Positions 1-9,019 of a stretch of DNA of 64,000 nt are shown here, in pieces; position 1 is the first letter of the stretch; each line of letters starts with the position of its first letter. Where the stretch lies: the NCBI RefSeq assembly GCF_001307275.1, contig NZ_CP012831.1:2403501-2467500 (forward strand). The letters run 5' to 3'. Position numbers and translations under genes: made by a program. This DNA is from Pseudomonas fluorescens (GTDB lineage: Bacteria; Pseudomonadota; Gammaproteobacteria; Pseudomonadales; Pseudomonadaceae). The notes below the pieces were generated by a model. The model was not told the origin of the DNA and made no database searches. It saw only the letters and a program-made list of their open reading frames with translations.

Positions 1-1848
1 GACGGCGCGGGCCATACCGCGACCGTGGGCAGCAACGGCGAGGCCTCGGTCACCGGCTGGAACCTGGGCAGCCTGACCCTGACGCCACCGACCTACTACA
101 ACGGCCAGTTCAACCTGACCGTGACGTCGACCTCTACCGAAGCCCTCGGCGGCTCGGCGGTCAGCACGGCGCAGATCCCGGTTACCGTCTACCCGGCGAC
201 CTACAACGCGGTCACCGCCACGTCTGGCAGCGACAACGTCACCGGCACCGACAGCAACGACATCGTGGTCGCCGACATCGGCGGGCTGACCGTGGTGCCG
301 GGGGTCAACTACAACATCGCCTTCATGGTCGACAGCTCTGGCAGCATGAGCGACTCGTCCATCGCAGCGGCCAAAGCCTCGCTGACCTCGGTGTTCAACA
401 CCCTCAAGCAAAGCTTGGGCAGCAACTCCGGGACGGTGAACATCTTCCTGGCGGACTTCGACAGCCAGGTGAACAACACGGTCTCGGTCAACCTCAACGA
501 CCCGAACGCCTTGACCCTGCTCAAGGGCGTACTCGACTCGATGGTGTCCGGCGGCGGTACCAACTATGAAGACGTGTTCAAGACCACGGCGAACTTCTTC
601 AAGAGCACCGATGCCCTGAACAATACCGGGGCGAAGAACCTGACGTATTTCATTACCGACGGCAAGCCGACTTACTACCAGACCGGCGAACAGACCAATC
701 CGACGCTTTACGGCACCGTCAAGCTCGATGATGTCTTGAGCGCAGCCAATTACAGCGTCGGCAAGTACTACACCCAGACGATCGACAGCACGCACAAGTA
801 CACCATCTACGAAAACGGCGAGATGTACCTGTCGACCAAAAGCGGCAAGAAATGGACCGACAGTTATGTGGGCACGGTGCATGCCGAGGGCAATGGCACC
901 TTTGAACTGTCGAACCAGGGCGGCACCGGCTATGGCGAATACTGGAACTATGTCGATTCAGCAGCGGGCTCGACCGACAGCTTCACGCTGCTCAAAGGCT
1001 TGAGCAGCGTGGAAGCCATTGGCCTGAACAGTGATGTGACCCTGAACGACCTCAAGCCCTACGATTCGGACTCGACACCACAGACCAACATCGACCCGAA
1101 CAACCTGGCCAACTCGATCATCGGCCACACCGAAGCGACCCTGCCGGGCGCCGATACGGTCAACGGTGGCGACGGCAATGACATCCTGTTCGGCGACCTG
1201 GTGAGCTTCAACGGCATCGCCGGCGAGGGCTACCAGGCCATCCAGGCTTTCGTCGCCCAGCAGAACGGCGTGGACGTCAGCAAGGTCACCACCAGCAACG
1301 TGCACCAGTACATCACCGAACACTACACCGCGTTCGATGTGTCCGGTGCCCACGATGGCAACGACACCCTGCTGGGCGGCGCCGGCAACGACATCATTTT
1401 CGGCCAGGGCGGCAACGACACGCTCAACGGTGGCAAGGGCAATGACATCCTGCTGGGTGGCACAGGTAACGACACGCTGATCGGCGGCCAGGGCAATGAC
1501 ACCCTGATCGGCGGCCTGGGGGGCGATACCTTTGTCTGGAAGTCCGGCGACACCGGCACCGACGTGATCAAGAACTTCAACGCCGGCGAAGGCGACCGGA
1601 TCGACCTGCGGGATCTGTTGCAGGGCGAAACCGGCAGCACCATCGACCACTTCCTGAAGATCAGCACGGTCGATGGCGTGTCGTCGCTGCAGGTCAGTAC
1701 CTCTGGCCAGTTCAATGGGGCCAACGGTGCCGCAGCGGCGCCGGACGTGACGATCAAGCTCGAAGGCAACAACTGGTCGAACGTGAACCTGAACTCGTTG
1801 ATCGCCGGCAGTGACCCGACCATCAAGGTCGATCACAACAACAGCTGA
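1..1848 (+). CDS. lapA: Large RTX adhesin LapA, C-terminal part (5' end outside window)
   Basis: This is the C-terminal 615 codons of a giant surface adhesin that holds cells to surfaces; the frame is open from base 1. A von Willebrand A domain starts near nt 310, with a MIDAS motif (VDSSGSMSD) followed by a Thr (GGGTNY) and Asp (FITDGKP). From about nt 1150 to 1545 there are GGxGND calcium-binding RTX nonapeptides, and then the type I secretion C-terminal target region. This order (vWA, RTX, secretion signal) is the LapA family C-terminus, and lapD and lapG lie just downstream, which supports the call. The N-terminal retention module and LapG cleavage site are not in the window. The coding sequence is followed by a perfect 34-bp palindrome that could terminate transcription. 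Confidence 0.88.
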   Translation, partial: DGAGHTATVGSNGEASVTGWNLGSLTLTPPTYYNGQFNLTVTSTSTEALGGSAVSTAQIPVTVYPATYNAVTATSGSDNVTGTDSNDIVVADIGGLTVVPGVNYNIAFMVDSSGSMSDSSIAAAKASLTSVFNTLKQSLGSNSGTVNIFLADFDSQVNNTVSVNLNDPNALTLLKGVLDSMVSGGGTNYEDVFKTTANFFKSTDALNNTGAKNLTYFITDGKPTYYQTGEQTNPTLYGTVKLDDVLSAANYSVGKYYTQTIDSTHKYTIYENGEMYLSTKSGKKWTDSYVGTVHAEGNGTFELSNQGGTGYGEYWNYVDSAAGSTDSFTLLKGLSSVEAIGLNSDVTLNDLKPYDSDSTPQTNIDPNNLANSIIGHTEATLPGADTVNGGDGNDILFGDLVSFNGIAGEGYQAIQAFVAQQNGVDVSKVTTSNVHQYITEHYTAFDVSGAHDGNDTLLGGAGNDIIFGQGGNDTLNGGKGNDILLGGTGNDTLIGGQGNDTLIGGLGGDTFVWKSGDTGTDVIKNFNAGEGDRIDLRDLLQGETGSTIDHFLKISTVDGVSSLQVSTSGQFNGANGAAAAPDVTIKLEGNNWSNVNLNSLIAGSDPTIKVDHNNS

Positions 1849-1861
1849 ACCTGACACAAAA

Positions 1862-1895
1862 CCCGTGGCGAGGGAGCAAGCTCCCTCGCCACGGG
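1862..1895. repeat. Perfect REP palindrome after lapA
   Basis: Two 16-bp arms (cccgtggcgagggagc and its complement) are separated by AA. It begins 13 bp after the lapA stop. It is a minimal copy of the GTGGCGAGGGAGC repeat family seen at three other places in the window, and may act as a transcription terminator or mRNA-stabilising hairpin. There is no clear T-run. Confidence 0.85.
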
Positions 1896-1969
1896 ATAAG
1901 TGTTCATACTCCCCCACAGTTGGCCTATGCTGCCCAGCATGACGCCGCTTCATACATGAGGGATGCCCG

Positions 1970-2308
1970 ATGTTTTATGTGCAACGCGATGCACAAGGCC
2001 TGCTGGTGCGCGTAGAAGCCACCGCTTATGCCGAAGCCACCGAGACCTTGCCGGCCGACAGCCACGAGATCCAGGACTGGTTCGCCAACCAGGCGGTGGA
2101 AAACAGCCTCAAGCAGCTCAAGCAGAGCGACCTGGAAATGATCCGGGTACTCGATGACTTGATCCAGGTGCTGACCAGCAAAGGCGTCATCCGCGTCACC
2201 GACCTGCCAGCAGCGGCCCAGGCCAAGCTGATGGACCGCACCCAGGCCCGGGAAGCCTTGGGCGGGTTGAGCCGGTTGATCGACGATGATGAGAAGGGGT
2301 TGATCTAG
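1970..2308 (+). CDS. Small conserved Pseudomonas protein, function unknown
   Basis: This is a 112-residue soluble acidic protein beginning MFYVQRDAQG, with a good Shine-Dalgarno (TGAGGGA) 6-7 bases before the ATG. It looks mostly helical (EIQDWFANQAVENSLKQLKQSDLEMIRVLDDL) with an acidic end. From memory, relatives in Pseudomonas genomes often carry the name 'tryptophan synthase subunit beta-like', but at this length it cannot be TrpB: there is no PLP-binding lysine region and none of the TrpB fold. It lies between lapA and lapD on the lapA strand, separated from lapA by a hairpin, so it probably has its own promoter. Function not known. Confidence 0.75.
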   Translation: MFYVQRDAQGLLVRVEATAYAEATETLPADSHEIQDWFANQAVENSLKQLKQSDLEMIRVLDDLIQVLTSKGVIRVTDLPAAAQAKLMDRTQAREALGGLSRLIDDDEKGLI

Positions 2309-2330
2309 CCTCAAATGACACAACCCGATC

Positions 2331-2697
2331 CCTGTGGGAGCCGAGCTTGCTCGCGATGGCGGTGGGTCTGCTTGCATCAATGCTGAATGTGCCGCCGTCT
2401 TCGCGAGCAAGCCCGCTCCCACATAGGTTTTTGGTCGATTACAAGATCAGCGTCCACCGCCGAGCCCTGTGGGAGCCGAGCTTGCTCGCGATGGCGGTGG
2501 GTCTGCTTGCATCAATGCTGAATGTGCCGCCGTCTTCGCGAGCAAGCCCGCTCCCACATAGGTTTTTGGTCGATTACAAGATCAGCGTCCACCGCCGAGC
2601 CCCGTGGGAGCCGAGCTTGCTCGCGATGGCGGTGGGTCTGCTTGCATCAATGCTGAATGTACCGCCGCCTTCGCGAGCAAGCCCGCTCCCACAGGGG
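2331..2697. repeat. Tandem REPIN array, 135-bp period, about 2.7 copies
   Basis: Units start at 2331, 2466 and 2601. Each holds an inverted pair of REP sequences (GTGGGAGCCGAGCTTGCTCG and CGCGAGCAAGCCCGCTCCCAC) around a short centre, followed in the first two copies by a 39-bp unique linker. The units are nearly identical (differences near the start and end of copy 3). The array lies in the 762-bp gene-free stretch 2309-3070, between the small gene and lapD. Confidence 0.92.
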
Positions 2698-2699
2698 AA

Positions 2700-3020
2700 A
2701 CGCGGTCCCCATCAAGAACCAGGTCGGCTATAAGGCCGCCTCGCGGTGGACGTTGATCTCGGCGCCCCGTTAACCACGCTGGCCGAACGCAGGCATTGCG
2801 CAGTGGGCATCCCGGCATGGATGCCGGGATAGCCGCGCTGGGCCATGGATGGCCCTTCGCGGCGGGCCCACGGAGCAATGCCGGAGTGAGGGCACACCGA
2901 GCCTAAGCGAGGTGCCGAGTGGTGGGGCATAAAGCGTTTTGCTTACTTTTGCGCTTCTCAAAAGTGAGCCGCCGTAAGGGCGGAACCATAAGTCGCCGTT
3001 ACGAAAAGAACGGATATGTA
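2700..3020. repeat. Dispersed Pseudomonas intergenic repeat with hairpins, non-coding
   Basis: This GC-rich stretch contains two nested-type palindromes (CCCGGCAT-GG-ATGCCGGG at 2811-2828 and GGGCCAT-GG-ATGGCCC at 2840-2855) and the segment TTTTGCTTACTTTTGC...AAAAGTGAGCCGCCGTAAGGGCGGAACC. I recognise this combination as a sequence that recurs between genes in many Pseudomonas genomes and produces spurious short ORFs. No real gene is seen here. Exact ends are uncertain. Confidence 0.6.
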
Positions 3021-3070
3021 CTCGGTCAACAACATCCAGGCCGGCTACCAGGCCACCTCGTCAACAAACC

Positions 3071-5017
3071 TCACCCCCAACGCCGAGGCTCCCCAACCAA
3101 CTGCCCCTGCACCCCAAACAACCCCATCTCCCGAATCACCGCCAACTCCCCCTCCGTCTCCACCCGCTCGGCAATCAACGGCAAATCAATACTGTGGGCC
3201 GCACGCTGAATAGCCTCGATGAACAAACGCTTGTCACTTTCCTGATCAATGGCGCGGATATAACTGCCATCGATTTTCAAGTAAGCCAACCCCAGCCGCG
3301 ACAAGTTGCCGATCATGCTGAAGCGCCCACCAAAACGCTGCAGGCTCAAGGAGAAACCAAGTTCGCGCAAACGCCGGGTCAACTGCTCCAGCACGGCCTG
3401 CTCCGGCAATTGCTCTTCACCAATCTCCAGGGTCAAGCGCGACCCAAGGTTGGAATGGGCCCGCAGGATCTCAAAGATCTTGTTCAGCGCCTGAGGATCG
3501 GCCAAGGTCGCCGAAGACAGGTTCAACGCCAGGGACTGTTCATGCCCGGCCATTTGCCTGAGCACTTGCTCGAGCATCAAACGGTCCAGGCGTGCGGTCC
3601 AGCCGAAACGCTCCAGCCAGGGCAGGAAACGCCCGGCGGGGATGGTCTGGCCCTGCTCGTCCAACAGCCGCGACAACACTTTGTAATGCAGCACCACCTG
3701 GGTGTCCTGGGCGGCCACCACCGGCTGGAAGTACAGCTCGAAGCGCTGATGACTCAACGCCTGGTCGAGCAAGGTGTGCCAGGCATGGTGATCGTCGCCG
3801 ACACTGGCCGCCAGGCTGTGATCCAGGCAGGCCCAGCCGGGTTCACCCTGGCTTTCGGCCTGGGCCAGGGCCTGGTCGGCAAGCTGGAGCACCGCTTGCG
3901 GCGAGTCGCCGTGGACAAACGGCGCCAACCCGATAGAGGCCACCGAAGCCACGTCAGTTGCGCCAGTGGCATGCAGGCTCGCCAGGGCTGCTTCGAGGTT
4001 CTGTGCCAGTTGCAGCGCCTCCTCGCGCACCAGCCCGGGAGCCAGCACCGCGAACTCGCCGCCGCGAATACGCGTGACCAGGTTGAGGGTTTCCGGGTAG
4101 CGGGCGCACTCACGCTGCAATTGCTCACCCACCGCTATCAACAACTGGTCAGTGCGCTGCCCGCCCAACCGCTGGTTCAAACCGGCCAGGTCCTTGACCC
4201 GCAGCAACAGCAGATAACCGGAACTGGCCTGCTCCGGGTTACTCACCCGGGCATTGAGCTGCATTTCGAAATAGCGCCGGTTGGCCAGGCCCGTGAGGGT
4301 GTCCTGGTAGGACTCGACCCGCAGTTTCTCGCTACGCTCGGCCTGCTCCTGGAACAGCGCCTTGAGCTTCTCGACCATCTGGTTCATCGCCTGCACCACC
4401 CGCCGCAACTCAGGCGTACGGGGCAACTCCGGCAGGCTCAGGAACTCACGTCGGGCAATGGCATGGGACTGATGCACCATGTAGTCCAGCGGCTTGAGCT
4501 GGCGACGCAGCAGCAAGGCCCCCAGCACCGCGCTCACGGCGCCACACAGCAACAGCCAACCCAGGCTGCCCAACGCGCTCTGCCACAGCTTGGCGAGGGC
4601 AAACATCGGGTGGCTGATCACTTCGACCCGCGCCGCCTGCTCCCAGCCGCGACTGACGATGGCGTCGCCACCGGCCGGTTCCAGGCCGATCAGCTTGACG
4701 AACCATTGCGGCACGCTGCCAGCGTCCGGCGTGCCGGTGCGCTCGACCAGGGTCTTGTCGGTGGCCACGTCGACCACGCGGATGCTGGCGTAGTAGCCGC
4801 TGTCGAAGATCGAACTGACCATCAGTTCCACCATCGCCGGATCGTCGATGTTCGGCGTCAGCGAGAGCGCCAGCGCCGTGGCCGCGTCCTGGGCATGGGA
4901 GCGCAACTGGTTGACGTACTGGGCCCGCGAGCTCTCCAGGCTGACCATGAAGCTGCCGCTGAAGGCAACCACCAGGAACAGACAGATAGCGATCAACAGC
5001 TGTTTGAACAAGGACAT
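3071..5017 (-). CDS. lapD: LapD, inner-membrane c-di-GMP receptor controlling adhesin cleavage
   Basis: The protein has 648 residues. An N-terminal membrane helix (about 5-25) leads to a periplasmic LapD/MoxY-type domain, a second helix (about 148-172), HAMP, then GGDEF (about 230-395) and EAL (about 400-645) domains. Both enzymatic motifs are degenerate: the GGDEF signature reads RGGEF and the EAL signature is KVLSRL, as expected for a receptor rather than an enzyme. In the known system, c-di-GMP bound to the EAL domain makes the periplasmic domain hold LapG so LapA stays on the surface. Its start is 14 bases after the lapG stop, and the Shine-Dalgarno (GGAG) overlaps that stop, so lapG-lapD is one operon. 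Confidence 0.94.
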   Translation of the reverse strand: MSLFKQLLIAICLFLVVAFSGSFMVSLESSRAQYVNQLRSHAQDAATALALSLTPNIDDPAMVELMVSSIFDSGYYASIRVVDVATDKTLVERTGTPDAGSVPQWFVKLIGLEPAGGDAIVSRGWEQAARVEVISHPMFALAKLWQSALGSLGWLLLCGAVSAVLGALLLRRQLKPLDYMVHQSHAIARREFLSLPELPRTPELRRVVQAMNQMVEKLKALFQEQAERSEKLRVESYQDTLTGLANRRYFEMQLNARVSNPEQASSGYLLLLRVKDLAGLNQRLGGQRTDQLLIAVGEQLQRECARYPETLNLVTRIRGGEFAVLAPGLVREEALQLAQNLEAALASLHATGATDVASVASIGLAPFVHGDSPQAVLQLADQALAQAESQGEPGWACLDHSLAASVGDDHHAWHTLLDQALSHQRFELYFQPVVAAQDTQVVLHYKVLSRLLDEQGQTIPAGRFLPWLERFGWTARLDRLMLEQVLRQMAGHEQSLALNLSSATLADPQALNKIFEILRAHSNLGSRLTLEIGEEQLPEQAVLEQLTRRLRELGFSLSLQRFGGRFSMIGNLSRLGLAYLKIDGSYIRAIDQESDKRLFIEAIQRAAHSIDLPLIAERVETEGELAVIREMGLFGVQGQLVGEPRRWG

Positions 5018-5031
5018 CTGAGCGCGCGCTC

Positions 5032-5724
5032 CTAGTTAGTCGTCTCGACCGGAAAACCTTCGGCCTGCATTTTTTTCAACACATCCTGCCACCGGGACAG
5101 GCGCTTGGTGTCACCCACTTTCTTGTTGCCCTTGGCGCCCGGCAGCCACAGCCCTTCGGCATTGAAAGAGTAGACCGGGAGCAAGTCGGTTCGCTGGCTG
5201 GCCGGCAGGATCCCGTCGATCAGGCTGTCGAGTACCAGCGGCATCGCCTCGGGGGTGGCGTAATAGGTGAGCACCATGTGGGCACGGTTCTGCCGCAAGG
5301 CCTTGACGTAGGTGATGCGCAGCTTGTCACTGGACACCCCGAGATGGCGCAGGCTGAAATACTTGGCGATGGCGTAGTCTTCACAATCGCCGGCGCCCTT
5401 CCACAGGGCCTGGATCGGCGTTTCCCAATAGTCGACTTCACGCCACAGGTCGATGTCTTCCACGTAGCGCACCTGTTTGTTGAAAAACAGGTTCACCACC
5501 TTGAGCTGTTCCAGTTCCGGGATCTGTTTCTGGGTCGCCAGCAATTGCTGCCACGCGTCGATCCGTTGCTGTCCTTCCCCCAGCGGACCATATAACGCTT
5601 GCGCCCGCCGGCTGATCTGCGCAAAGTCCCAGTCGGCCTGCAGGCCGCCCAGCATCAGGCCGGCCAGCAACAATGCCGAACACAGCCAGCGCAAGGACCT
5701 GAGGACAGGGAACGGTGCAGCCAA
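5032..5724 (-). CDS. lapG: LapG, periplasmic cysteine protease that releases LapA
   Basis: The protein has 230 residues, with an N-terminal hydrophobic segment (residues 11-30, signal peptide) and a bacterial transglutaminase-like cysteine protease (BTLCP) domain. The catalytic triad can be read as Cys114 (GAGDCEDYA), His149 (RAHMVLTYY) and Asp166 (VLDSLI); the His-Asp spacing is the family spacing. LapG cuts the N-terminal region of LapA when LapD is not bound to c-di-GMP. It is the first gene of the lapG-lapD operon. The start used gives a complete signal peptide. Confidence 0.95.
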   Translation of the reverse strand: MAAPFPVLRSLRWLCSALLLAGLMLGGLQADWDFAQISRRAQALYGPLGEGQQRIDAWQQLLATQKQIPELEQLKVVNLFFNKQVRYVEDIDLWREVDYWETPIQALWKGAGDCEDYAIAKYFSLRHLGVSSDKLRITYVKALRQNRAHMVLTYYATPEAMPLVLDSLIDGILPASQRTDLLPVYSFNAEGLWLPGAKGNKKVGDTKRLSRWQDVLKKMQAEGFPVETTN

Positions 5725-5818
5725 GGGAAATACGTCCGAAAAGGGTCGTTGGAAATTCGTTGGATGGTGACGCCTGGCCCACTAAAAGACAATGGCAAGG
5801 TGCAATCACCGCAGGCAG

Positions 5819-5831
5819 ACTAAACTTTAGT
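5819..5831. promoter_or_regulatory. Short palindrome ACTAAA-C-TTTAGT in lapG/gntR divergent region
   Basis: A perfect 6+1+6 inverted repeat sits in the 202-bp divergent gap, 95 bases before the GntR start and 95 before lapG. It could be an operator for the adjacent GntR protein, but there is no support beyond symmetry and position. Confidence 0.3.
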
Positions 5832-5926
5832 TCAGGAACCTCCGGACGAGAGACTTTGACGGCTCGCCAACCTGTGACTAACGTGAGCCTGGATCCAATT
5901 TTTACTACCAATCAGGGTGCGTTGTC

Positions 5927-6619
5927 GTGACACAGAAGCCCAAACCGCTTAGCACTATCCAGATCAACGGTCCCATTCCCGCTGACCAGGCACGCTCGAT
6001 CATCGAAGAGTCTCTGCGCGAGGCCATCCTTGATGGACGCTTGCCTTGCGGTACCGCCCTGCGCCAGCAGGAGCTGGCCGACCTGTTCGGCGTGAGCCGC
6101 ATGCCGGTGCGCGAGGCGTTGCGCCAGCTCGAAGCGCAGTCGCTGCTCAATGTGGTTCAGCACAAGGGCGCCGTCGTGGCGCCGTTGATCACCAACAATG
6201 CGGTAGAAACCTACGCCCTGCGTTCGGTCCTGGAGTCTTTCGCCTTGCGCCTGTCCATCCCCTTGCTCGATGACAGCGACCTGGAACTGGCCGCCCAATA
6301 CATCGAACAACTGGAAACGGAAACCGAGCACGCCGAGATCGGCAAGCTCAACCGGCTGTTCCACATGTCGCTTTATCACAAGGCACCCAACGGCAAGCTG
6401 CTGGACCTGATCGAGCGCGAGCTCAATGAAGAAGAGCGCTTCCTGCGCTTTCATCTGTCGTCCATGGGCCTGGGCAAGTTGAGCCAGGACGATCATCGCG
6501 CGCTGCTCGAGGCCGCACGGGCCAAAGACATCGATAACGCGATCGTGTTGCTGGAACTGCACCTGGAAAAAGCCTCTGTCACCATGCGCCGGTACTTGGA
6601 ACAGTCGTCGAAGCTGTGA
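5927..6619 (+). CDS. GntR family transcriptional regulator (FadR/FCD subgroup)
   Basis: The protein has 230 residues from a GTG start. An N-terminal winged helix (about 25-85, ALRQQELADLFGVSRMPVREALRQLEAQSLL) is typical of GntR. An all-helical FCD ligand-binding domain follows (about 95-220) with the usual metal-site positions (D/H: FHMSLYHKA, DDHRALLEAA). Such proteins usually sense small carboxylic acids and repress neighbouring genes. It is divergent from lapG and lies upstream of the mgo operon on the same strand, but 680 bp away, so either could be a target. The effector cannot be told from sequence. Confidence 0.88.
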   Translation: MTQKPKPLSTIQINGPIPADQARSIIEESLREAILDGRLPCGTALRQQELADLFGVSRMPVREALRQLEAQSLLNVVQHKGAVVAPLITNNAVETYALRSVLESFALRLSIPLLDDSDLELAAQYIEQLETETEHAEIGKLNRLFHMSLYHKAPNGKLLDLIERELNEEERFLRFHLSSMGLGKLSQDDHRALLEAARAKDIDNAIVLLELHLEKASVTMRRYLEQSSKL

Positions 6620-7303
6620 TCCCACGTCGGCGCTCCGTCCGGCGTAAAAATTTCTTACATATCCTTCCGACTCATTTGTCGCCAGCGCGGCGCGGCCTGG
6701 CCGTGGCCGCGGCTCGTCGCCCCATCAGTTCAATGGCACTGCCATCGATTTGGGCTCACTCTTGCGCTTGTCGATTCAAAACAGACCTGAAGAAGTCAAC
6801 GCCTGGCTGAGGCCAGGCGAATCGAAGCCAATACGCAAGGAGCGTCGTCCAACCGGCGGGATGATCGGATGTCCGACCGACGTCCTGCCCATAACATAAA
6901 ACTTCCTTATTCCCCGATCCCTGAAGTGCTCCGAGTGAGGCATTCACTCGAACTATTCGATTCTGATACTCCTAAATCGGAAGGAGCTTCTTCGCCTCAA
7001 TAAAACTTATATTAAAAGTTTTAAAAGCCCTCTTCGCGCCCAATAAAACAACCACTTTAAATAATTAAAAAAGTACTTGCCGCTTACTTGTTCCGTGTAT
7101 TAGTTTTTTATTCGCCGCGTTACTGGCGGTCCTTCCAACTTGCTAAAACCCAAGCAAACCAGGGCATCGCAAGCCGGAAGCACGATTAAAAGAGAATACC
7201 TAAGCCACTTTGGCAATTCATGGATTTCGGTTCAGGCACCCGCTCGTCTTCACTAACTAACGAGCCACCTTCCGGACAAAAAATCATTGATGAGGACGTT
7301 CCA
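6620..7303. promoter_or_regulatory. Gene-free AT-rich region upstream of the mgo operon
   Basis: No plausible gene is seen in 684 bp. The part from 6960 to 7180 is much more AT-rich than the rest of the window, with runs such as CACTTTAAATAATTAAAA. A perfect inverted repeat TAAAACTT / AAGTTTTA (7001-7023, 7-bp spacer) lies inside it. This is probably the long regulatory leader of mgoB, which in other Pseudomonas responds to Gac signalling and to its own product; promoter positions cannot be fixed from sequence. Confidence 0.5.
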
Positions 7304-8080
7304 ATGCAGCCATCCAAAGAACAACTATCTCTCAAAAAACACGAACTTGGCCAACACCCGGTTTTTTCCGAGATTACATCAATCGATCTGTTGCGCCGTT
7401 TTATGGAAAGCCATGTCTTTGCCGTCTGGGACTTCATGTCGCTGACCAAGCGACTGCAACGCGAACTCACCTGTGTCCACCTGCCCTGGCTGCCGCCGGC
7501 CGACCCTCACGCGGCCCGCTTGATCAATGAGATCGTGCTGGGGGAAGAGTCGGATGACCGCCCGGGTGCCGGCTATTGCAGCCATTTCGAACTGTACCTG
7601 GACGCCATGCGGGAAATCGGCGCCGATACCCGCGCCATCGAGCAGTTCATCACCCTGCAGCAGGAAGGCGTCAGCCCCGAGACCGCGCTGGACAGTGTCG
7701 AGGTCGAACCGGCGGCGGCGCGGTTCGTCCGCCAGACCTTGCACACCGCCCTGCACGCCCCGGCCCACAGCGTGGCCGCCGCCTTCGTGCATGGTCGCGA
7801 GAGTGTCATCCCGCAGATGTTCCAGCGCATGTTGGACGCCTGGGGCATTGGCCTGGATCAGGCACCGACCTTTCGTTACTACCTGCAACGGCACATCGAA
7901 GTCGATTCCGAAGACCACGGGCCGGCGGCAGAAAAACTGTTGGCACGCCTGATCGATGGCGACCCGCAGCGCGAAACCGAAGTCCTGGCCGCCGCACTCG
8001 CCGCCGTCCACAGCCGTACCGCCTTGTGGGACGGCCTGCGCCAGAGCATGACCCAACCGGTTGCGCAGGTGATGCCATGA
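7304..8080 (+). CDS. mgoB: MgoB/PvfA, haem-oxygenase-like (DUF3050) protein
   Basis: The protein has 258 residues. The start at 7304 has a Shine-Dalgarno (TGAGGA) 7 bases upstream; an in-frame ATG at 7220 would add 28 residues without a clear ribosome site. The sequence [22 protein letters not shown] and later [19 protein letters not shown] are DUF3050 / haem-oxygenase-like diiron fold features. As first gene of the mgo (P. syringae) or pvf (P. entomophila) operon it helps make the diazeniumdiolate or pyrazine N-oxide signal. It ends in an ATGA overlap with mgoC. Confidence 0.87.
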   Translation: MQPSKEQLSLKKHELGQHPVFSEITSIDLLRRFMESHVFAVWDFMSLTKRLQRELTCVHLPWLPPADPHAARLINEIVLGEESDDRPGAGYCSHFELYLDAMREIGADTRAIEQFITLQQEGVSPETALDSVEVEPAAARFVRQTLHTALHAPAHSVAAAFVHGRESVIPQMFQRMLDAWGIGLDQAPTFRYYLQRHIEVDSEDHGPAAEKLLARLIDGDPQRETEVLAAALAAVHSRTALWDGLRQSMTQPVAQVMP

Positions 8081-9009
8081 ACGCCATCCCCTACCAATCC
8101 TTCGCCGACGCCTGGGAGAGCCGCGCCACGATCCGTACTCGGCCACGGCGCCGGGTCGAAGACGACGACAAGCTGATCTTCCCCATGAGCCGCCAACCGC
8201 TGGTGCACAGCCAGACCTTCCTCAGCCACTGTGCGCAACTGCGCGACTTTGTGCTGGTGCAGAGCCTCTACAAGTTCATCAACGACGTGGTGATTTTCGA
8301 GACCGAACTGGTGGACCACACCGCCCGGCGCATCGCCAAGAACCGCTTCGGCATCGAATTCCCGTTCGCCTGCCGCTACGACGCGATGACCGTGGTGGTG
8401 GACGAGGATTACCACGCGCTGGTGGCGATGGACTTCATGCAGCAGACCATCGACATGACCGGCATCGATCCCATCCCGTTGCCGGGGCAGATCGAACTCA
8501 GCCGCGCCATACCGGCGACCCTGGCCCGAGCGCCGGAGCATTTGCTCAGCGCCGTGGAGCTGATCTGCATCGCCATTGCCGAGAACACCGTGACCAACGA
8601 AGTGGCCGCCTTCGCCCGGGACGATTCGGTCAAGGCCTCGATCAAGGGGTTGATGGCCGATCACTTGCTCGACGAGGGCCGGCACTCCGGTTTCTGGACG
8701 CGACTGGTACAGATCTACTGGCGCACCGCACCCGAAGAGGATCGCGCGGCGATCGCACACTTGATGCCCGGTTTCATCGCTCAGTACCTGGCGAGCGACC
8801 TGCAACAAGCGTTCGACTTCGAGCTGATCGCGCACCTGCCCGTCGACGAATCGGTACGCCAGTCGTTGCGTGAAGACGCCAGTGCGCTGGCGTACCCCAT
8901 CAATCGCTTTCACCCGTTGGTGGGCAACATCACGCGCTTTTTCCGCGGCAGCTCGATGCTCGCGTCCCCCTGCGTACGCGACGCCCTTGCCGATTACCTG
9001 ACCCCATGA
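8077..9009 (+). CDS. mgoC: MgoC/PvfB, AurF-like diiron N-oxygenase
   Basis: The protein has 310 residues. The start overlaps the mgoB stop (ATGA). The motifs [33 protein letters not shown] and [13 protein letters not shown] carry the Glu and His ligands of the p-aminobenzoate N-oxygenase (AurF) family. In the pvf/mgo pathway this enzyme oxidises the amino nitrogen of an amino acid, or of the amino acid held on the synthetase. The next gene begins 10 bases after its stop, so translation is likely coupled to mgoA. Confidence 0.9.
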   Translation: MNAIPYQSFADAWESRATIRTRPRRRVEDDDKLIFPMSRQPLVHSQTFLSHCAQLRDFVLVQSLYKFINDVVIFETELVDHTARRIAKNRFGIEFPFACRYDAMTVVVDEDYHALVAMDFMQQTIDMTGIDPIPLPGQIELSRAIPATLARAPEHLLSAVELICIAIAENTVTNEVAAFARDDSVKASIKGLMADHLLDEGRHSGFWTRLVQIYWRTAPEEDRAAIAHLMPGFIAQYLASDLQQAFDFELIAHLPVDESVRQSLREDASALAYPINRFHPLVGNITRFFRGSSMLASPCVRDALADYLTP

Positions 9010-9019
9010 GGACCTTTCG

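Noticed and set aside
958..1953. A 331-codon open frame opposite lapA
   Set aside because: The regular valine/alanine pattern is the antisense of the RTX glycine-aspartate repeats.
1970..2308. Tryptophan synthase beta subunit
   Set aside because: The protein is only 112 residues and lacks every TrpB motif; the name sometimes attached to relatives is misleading.
2331..2697. Possible CRISPR array (regular repeats)
   Set aside because: The period is 135 bp with conserved linkers and inverted REP pairs; there are no short repeats with varied spacers and no cas genes.
2347..2733. A 128-codon frame with internal protein repeats (LLAMAVGLLASMLNVPP)
   Set aside because: It is a translation of the tandem REPIN array, not a gene.
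3194..5035. A 613-codon open frame opposite lapD
   Set aside because: Shadow of lapD; rich in Q, R, H and L with no recognisable domain or ribosome site.
7220..7303. Longer start for mgoB at 7220
   Set aside because: There is no ribosome site before it, while the ATG at 7304 has TGAGGA at good spacing and gives the usual family start.
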